Shown piece after piece: positions 7,292-9,661 of a DNA stretch of 9,661 nucleotides. A program made the translations under genes and the position numbers. The stretch comes from Terriglobia bacterium (GTDB lineage Bacteria > Acidobacteriota > Terriglobia > UBA7540): the NCBI GenBank assembly GCA_022866195.1, contig JALHUF010000307.1:1-9661 (forward strand). The letters are read 5' to 3'. Numbering within the stretch: position 1 is the stretch's first letter; every line of letters begins with the position of its first letter. Under the pieces are notes generated by a model. That model was given only the letters and a program-made list of their open reading frames with translations, was not told where the DNA came from and did not search any database.

Positions 7292-8386
7292 TCACGTAAT
7301 TTCCAGCATCCGATCCAGCGCCACGCGCGCCCAGCGCTTCGTTTCCGGATCGACGCTGACGCGGTTCACCACCTGACCCGCCACCAGACTTTCCAAGGTC
7401 CAGCACAGGTGCTGCGGGGAAATGCGGTACATGGTGCTGCACAGGCAGACGCAATCATCCAGCGTGACGACCAGGCGGTCCGCGTGTTCTTGCGCCAGGC
7501 GACGGATCATGTGGATTTCCGTCCCCACCGCCCACTGACTCCCTGGCGGCGCCTCGGTGACGCGCTTAAGGATGTACTCCGTCGAACCTACCTCGTCGGC
7601 CAACTGGCAGACTTCCCACTTGCACTCCGGGTGAACGACAACCCGGACGCCCGGGTACTTGGCTCGCACACGCGCCACGTGCTCGGGCAAGAACCGTTGG
7701 TGAACCGAGCAGTGGCCCTTCCACAGGAAGATGCGGGCCTGGCGGATTTCTTCCTCGCGCAGTCCTCCCCTTTCCTCCTGCGGATCCCAGACGGCCATTT
7801 CCTCCAGCGGTATCCCCATGCGATAAGCCGTGTTCCGCCCCAGATGCTCATCGGGAAGGAACAAGCCCTTGTCACCACGCGCCAGCGCCCACTCCATGAC
7901 CTTGCGGGCGTTCGACGATGTGCAGACCGCTCCACCGTTCCGCCCCACAAACGCCTTGATGGCCGCGGTGGAGTTGATGTAGGTGATGGGAACAATCCTG
8001 GCATCAGTGCAGCCCGCCAGTTCTTCCCAGCAGACCTCCACCTGCTCCAGGTTCGCCATGTCCGCCATCGAACAGCCGGCGTTCAGGTCGGGGAGAATCA
8101 CCACCTGATGGTCGGCGCTCAAAATATCGGCGCTTTCCGCCATGAAATGCACGCCGCAGAAGACAATGAACTCAGCCTCGCGGCGACTGGCCGCCAACTG
8201 CGAAAGCTTCAGGGAATCACCACGAAAGTCGGCGAACTTCACCACTTCGTCGCGCTGATAGTGGTGCCCGAGAATGACCAAACGCGAGCCTAGCGCGGCC
8301 TTGGCACGAGCAATGCGCGCGTCAAGTTCCTGCTCGGAGAACTCGACGTAGTGTTCGGGAAGTAAGTCGAGAGCAAGTGATGCCAT
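7292..8386 (-). CDS. nadA: Quinolinate synthase A (NadA)
   Basis: NadA condenses iminoaspartate with dihydroxyacetone phosphate to give quinolinate, the second step of de novo NAD synthesis, and uses a [4Fe-4S] cluster with one open iron site. From the ATG at 8386 there are 364 residues; an in-frame GTG at 8395 would add three, and neither has a good ribosome site. Numbered from that GTG, family motifs are LGHHYQRDEVV (42-52), GDSLKLSQLA (59-68), VHFMAESA (82-89), LNAGCSMADM (104-113, cluster Cys108), YINSTAAIKA (139-148), VCTSSNA (157-163), LFLPDEHLGRNTA (178-190), VHPECKWEVCQLAD (254-267, Cys258) and a C-terminal CVCLCSTMYRIS (from 315), where Cys319 is the likely third ligand. All three ligand regions are intact. 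NadB, its iminoaspartate-supplying partner, and NadC are not in the window. It follows moaA by about 80 bp, with a hairpin between them. Confidence 0.96.
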   Translation of the reverse strand: MASLALDLLPEHYVEFSEQELDARIARAKAALGSRLVILGHHYQRDEVVKFADFRGDSLKLSQLAASRREAEFIVFCGVHFMAESADILSADHQVVILPDLNAGCSMADMANLEQVEVCWEELAGCTDARIVPITYINSTAAIKAFVGRNGGAVCTSSNARKVMEWALARGDKGLFLPDEHLGRNTAYRMGIPLEEMAVWDPQEERGGLREEEIRQARIFLWKGHCSVHQRFLPEHVARVRAKYPGVRVVVHPECKWEVCQLADEVGSTEYILKRVTEAPPGSQWAVGTEIHMIRRLAQEHADRLVVTLDDCVCLCSTMYRISPQHLCWTLESLVAGQVVNRVSVDPETKRWARVALDRMLEIT

Positions 8387-8424
8387 TATCGTCACAATTC
8401 CAGTTTAGCCCAATTCCATGGCCG

Positions 8425-8459
8425 GTGCTGGAGCCCCTGCTTTGGCAGAGGCGCAGCAC
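8425..8459 (-). terminator. Nested hairpin directly after moaA (possible terminator)
   Basis: On the minus strand an outer 6-bp stem (GTGCTG/CAGCAC) encloses an inner 7-bp stem (CCTCTGC with GCAGGGG, one U.G pair) and a CAAA tetraloop; the internal loop is 2 by 3 bases. It begins 8 bp after the moaA stop codon. No T-tract follows. It could stabilise the moaA 3' end or attenuate read-through into nadA. The two-tier shape resembles the palindrome at 5071-5113. Confidence 0.5.
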
Positions 8460-8467
8460 GCTGTACC

Positions 8468-9454
8468 CTACCCGCCGATGGACAACATTGTGCGGTCGGG
8501 TTGGACGAAGTCCGGCTCGTTGATGCGGTGTCCGGGCTCCTTCTCGCCTACCACCTTCATGACGAATTGCGCAAGGTCCTCATCACCCGCGCCATTGCGG
8601 AGCAGGTGGCGCAGGTCGTGTTCTTTCAGCGAGAACAGGCAGGTGCGAATCTTCCCGTCGGCCGTCAGGCGGATGCGACTGCACTGGCCGCAAAAGGGAA
8701 CGGAAATCGGGGCGATGATGCCGATTTCCCCCTGGCCATCCGCAAAACGATAGCGCAACGCGGTCTCGCTGGGGAAACGGCGAGGAATCTCGAGCAGAGG
8801 AAACATCGGATGGATGGTTTCAACAACCTCCTGGGCCGTCACTACCAGGGCGCGATTCCAGGCGCGATCACCATCCAGCGGCATGTATTCAATCAGCCGC
8901 ACCATCACGTTACGCCGCCGCGCCAGGCGCGCAAACTCCAGCAGTTCGTCGTCGTTGAATCCCCGCACCAGCACGATGTTCACTTTTACCGGGGCCAGTC
9001 CGGCTGCCAGTGCCGCGTCGATGCCGGCCACCACTTTTTCGCCGGAGGCCGGCGCCCGCGTCAGCTTGGCGAATTTCTCCGGCCTCAGCGAGTCCAGACT
9101 GACCGTGACGCGGGGAGCGCCCGCGGCCGCAAGCTCCTGCGCCATTTCCGGCAGCAAGTAACCGTTGGTGGTAAGCGCGATGTCGTCGAGGCCCTCAATT
9201 TCACCCAAACGGGCAATGAAATCCACGACCCCGGGACGCAGCAGCGGCTCTCCTCCTGTCACCCGGACTTTGCGAATGCCTAGCCGGGCCAAGATGCGCG
9301 CCACGCTCAAGAATTCATCCCAGGTTAGCAGTTCGGGCTGAGGAAGGTAGTCGTCCGTGACCGCGGACTTGCAGTAGACGCAGGCAAAATTGCAGCGGTC
9401 CGTCACCGAAATACGGAGGTCGTGGATCTGGCGACCGAATTTGTCTTTCAGCAT
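8468..9454 (-). CDS. moaA: GTP 3',8-cyclase MoaA (molybdenum cofactor biosynthesis)
   Basis: MoaA is a radical SAM enzyme that converts GTP to 3',8-cyclo-7,8-dihydro-GTP, which MoaC turns into cyclic pyranopterin monophosphate. The ATG at 9454 gives 328 residues beginning MLKDKFGRQIHDLRISVTDRC, the conserved MoaA start; an in-frame GTG at 9484 would add ten unconserved residues. The SAM-binding cluster motif is CNFACVYC (Cys21, Cys25, Cys28 from this ATG). Next come RVTGGEPLLR (64-73), TTNGYLL (95-101), VSLDSLR (118-124) and LIEYMPLDGD (187-196). The second, substrate-binding cluster is CGQCSRIRLTADGKIRTC (Cys255, Cys258, Cys272), and the chain ends in the catalytic Gly-Gly tail. Everything needed for activity is present. 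No other moa or moe gene is in the window, so it is split from the rest of the pathway. The ribosome site is weak. Confidence 0.97.
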   Translation of the reverse strand: MLKDKFGRQIHDLRISVTDRCNFACVYCKSAVTDDYLPQPELLTWDEFLSVARILARLGIRKVRVTGGEPLLRPGVVDFIARLGEIEGLDDIALTTNGYLLPEMAQELAAAGAPRVTVSLDSLRPEKFAKLTRAPASGEKVVAGIDAALAAGLAPVKVNIVLVRGFNDDELLEFARLARRRNVMVRLIEYMPLDGDRAWNRALVVTAQEVVETIHPMFPLLEIPRRFPSETALRYRFADGQGEIGIIAPISVPFCGQCSRIRLTADGKIRTCLFSLKEHDLRHLLRNGAGDEDLAQFVMKVVGEKEPGHRINEPDFVQPDRTMLSIGG

Positions 9455-9489
9455 CGCTCTATCGCCGTTCTGTGAGCGGCACACCCGCT

Positions 9490-9566
9490 GTCATCCTGAG
9501 CCTGGCTGCCGCAGGCAGGCGCAGCGAAGAGCCAAAGCGAATCACAGACGCTTCGCTCAGCATGAC
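9490..9566. repeat. Palindromic interspersed element (CATCCTGAGC type) upstream of moaA
   Basis: The ends GTCATCCTGAGC (9490-9501) and GCTCAGCATGAC (9555-9566) form an inverted repeat at 11 of 12 positions. Inside are AGCGAAG (9523-9529) and CTTCGCT (9551-9557), a perfect 7-bp inverted repeat, and an extra hairpin at 9500-9520 (GCCTG-g-CTGC-c-GCAG-g-CAGGC). The words CATCCTGAGC and GCAGCGAAG are those of a palindromic repeat that, from memory, is abundant in spacers of Acidobacteriota and several other phyla. The element has no coding capacity and leaves about 36 bp before the moaA start codon. Confidence 0.65.
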
Positions 9567-9596
9567 TTCGCCCTGGGGCGCGCCGCCGGAACAAGG

Positions 9597-9629
9597 AAAC
9601 AAAAACGCCTACCCGCATCTGGAGTAGGC
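9597..9629 (-). terminator. Rho-independent terminator of a gene beyond the right edge
   Basis: On the minus strand a 6-bp stem, GCCTAC/GTAGGC, has two further C-G pairs across a one-base bulge, a short loop, and then the tract GTTTTTGTTT. This is the standard form of an intrinsic terminator for leftward transcription. It separates moaA from the gene to the right, whose end may lie within the last 50 bases. The opposite strand has only a weak T-rich tail. Confidence 0.7.
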
Positions 9630-9661
9630 CTCGTTCTCCTTTCCAAACACGGGAGGCGGCG

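Noticed and set aside
7187..8293. Plus-strand open frame of 368 codons opposite nadA
   Set aside because: It runs through the spacer repeat and is antisense to NadA, whose cluster ligands and motifs are all intact; no domain is recognisable.
9455..9484. GTG start giving MoaA ten extra residues
   Set aside because: The extra residues are not conserved; the ATG at 9454 gives the standard MoaA N-terminus.
9609..9661. Possible end of a minus-strand coding region at the right edge
   Set aside because: One frame stays open to a TAG at 9609-9611 inside the terminator stem, but about 16 codons without a recognisable motif are not enough to call a gene.

Overview
The window is ordinary housekeeping sequence from a GC-rich free-living bacterium, with every supported gene on the minus strand, so transcription runs right to left. 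The gene set, the TMTC-like membrane/TPR protein, the DUF2203 protein and short interspersed repeats in the spacers (a CATCCTGAGC-type palindrome and CAGT/GTCA-rich tracts) fit Acidobacteriota (Terriglobia-like). That assignment is an impression from content and style, not a phylogenetic result.

In the direction of transcription: a rho-independent terminator belonging to a gene beyond the right edge (about 9597-9629) and a palindromic intergenic element (9490-9566); moaA (molybdenum cofactor, first step); nadA (quinolinate synthase, NAD); a DUF2203 protein of unknown function; thiC (thiamine pyrimidine synthase); a polytopic GT-C/TMTC-like protein with C-terminal TPRs; nuoB (complex I subunit carrying cluster N2); a small Rieske [2Fe-2S] protein; mutM/fpg (8-oxoguanine DNA glycosylase); and comM/yifB (AAA+ Mg-chelatase-like ATPase), whose 3' end is cut off by the left edge.

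The genes form a loose co-directional series rather than one tight operon. Spacers are 46-178 bp; the only close pair is nuoB and the Rieske gene (46 bp). Candidate promoters precede comM, nuoB and thiC. The right half is a cofactor block in which MoaA, NadA and ThiC are all [4Fe-4S] enzymes. NuoB and the Rieske protein add two more, so five of nine genes encode Fe-S proteins. The left end is DNA maintenance (Fpg, ComM).

No stretch longer than about 180 bp lacks a gene. The spacers hold hairpins, some nested, which are the main unexplained structure. I found no CRISPR array, transposase, tRNA or rRNA gene, phage gene or defence system, and nothing that I would call a new biological system. 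The points most worth a second look are DUF2203 inside the Fe-S cofactor block, nuoB away from other nuo genes and paired with a Rieske protein, thiC without a recognisable TPP riboswitch, and the nested hairpins between genes.
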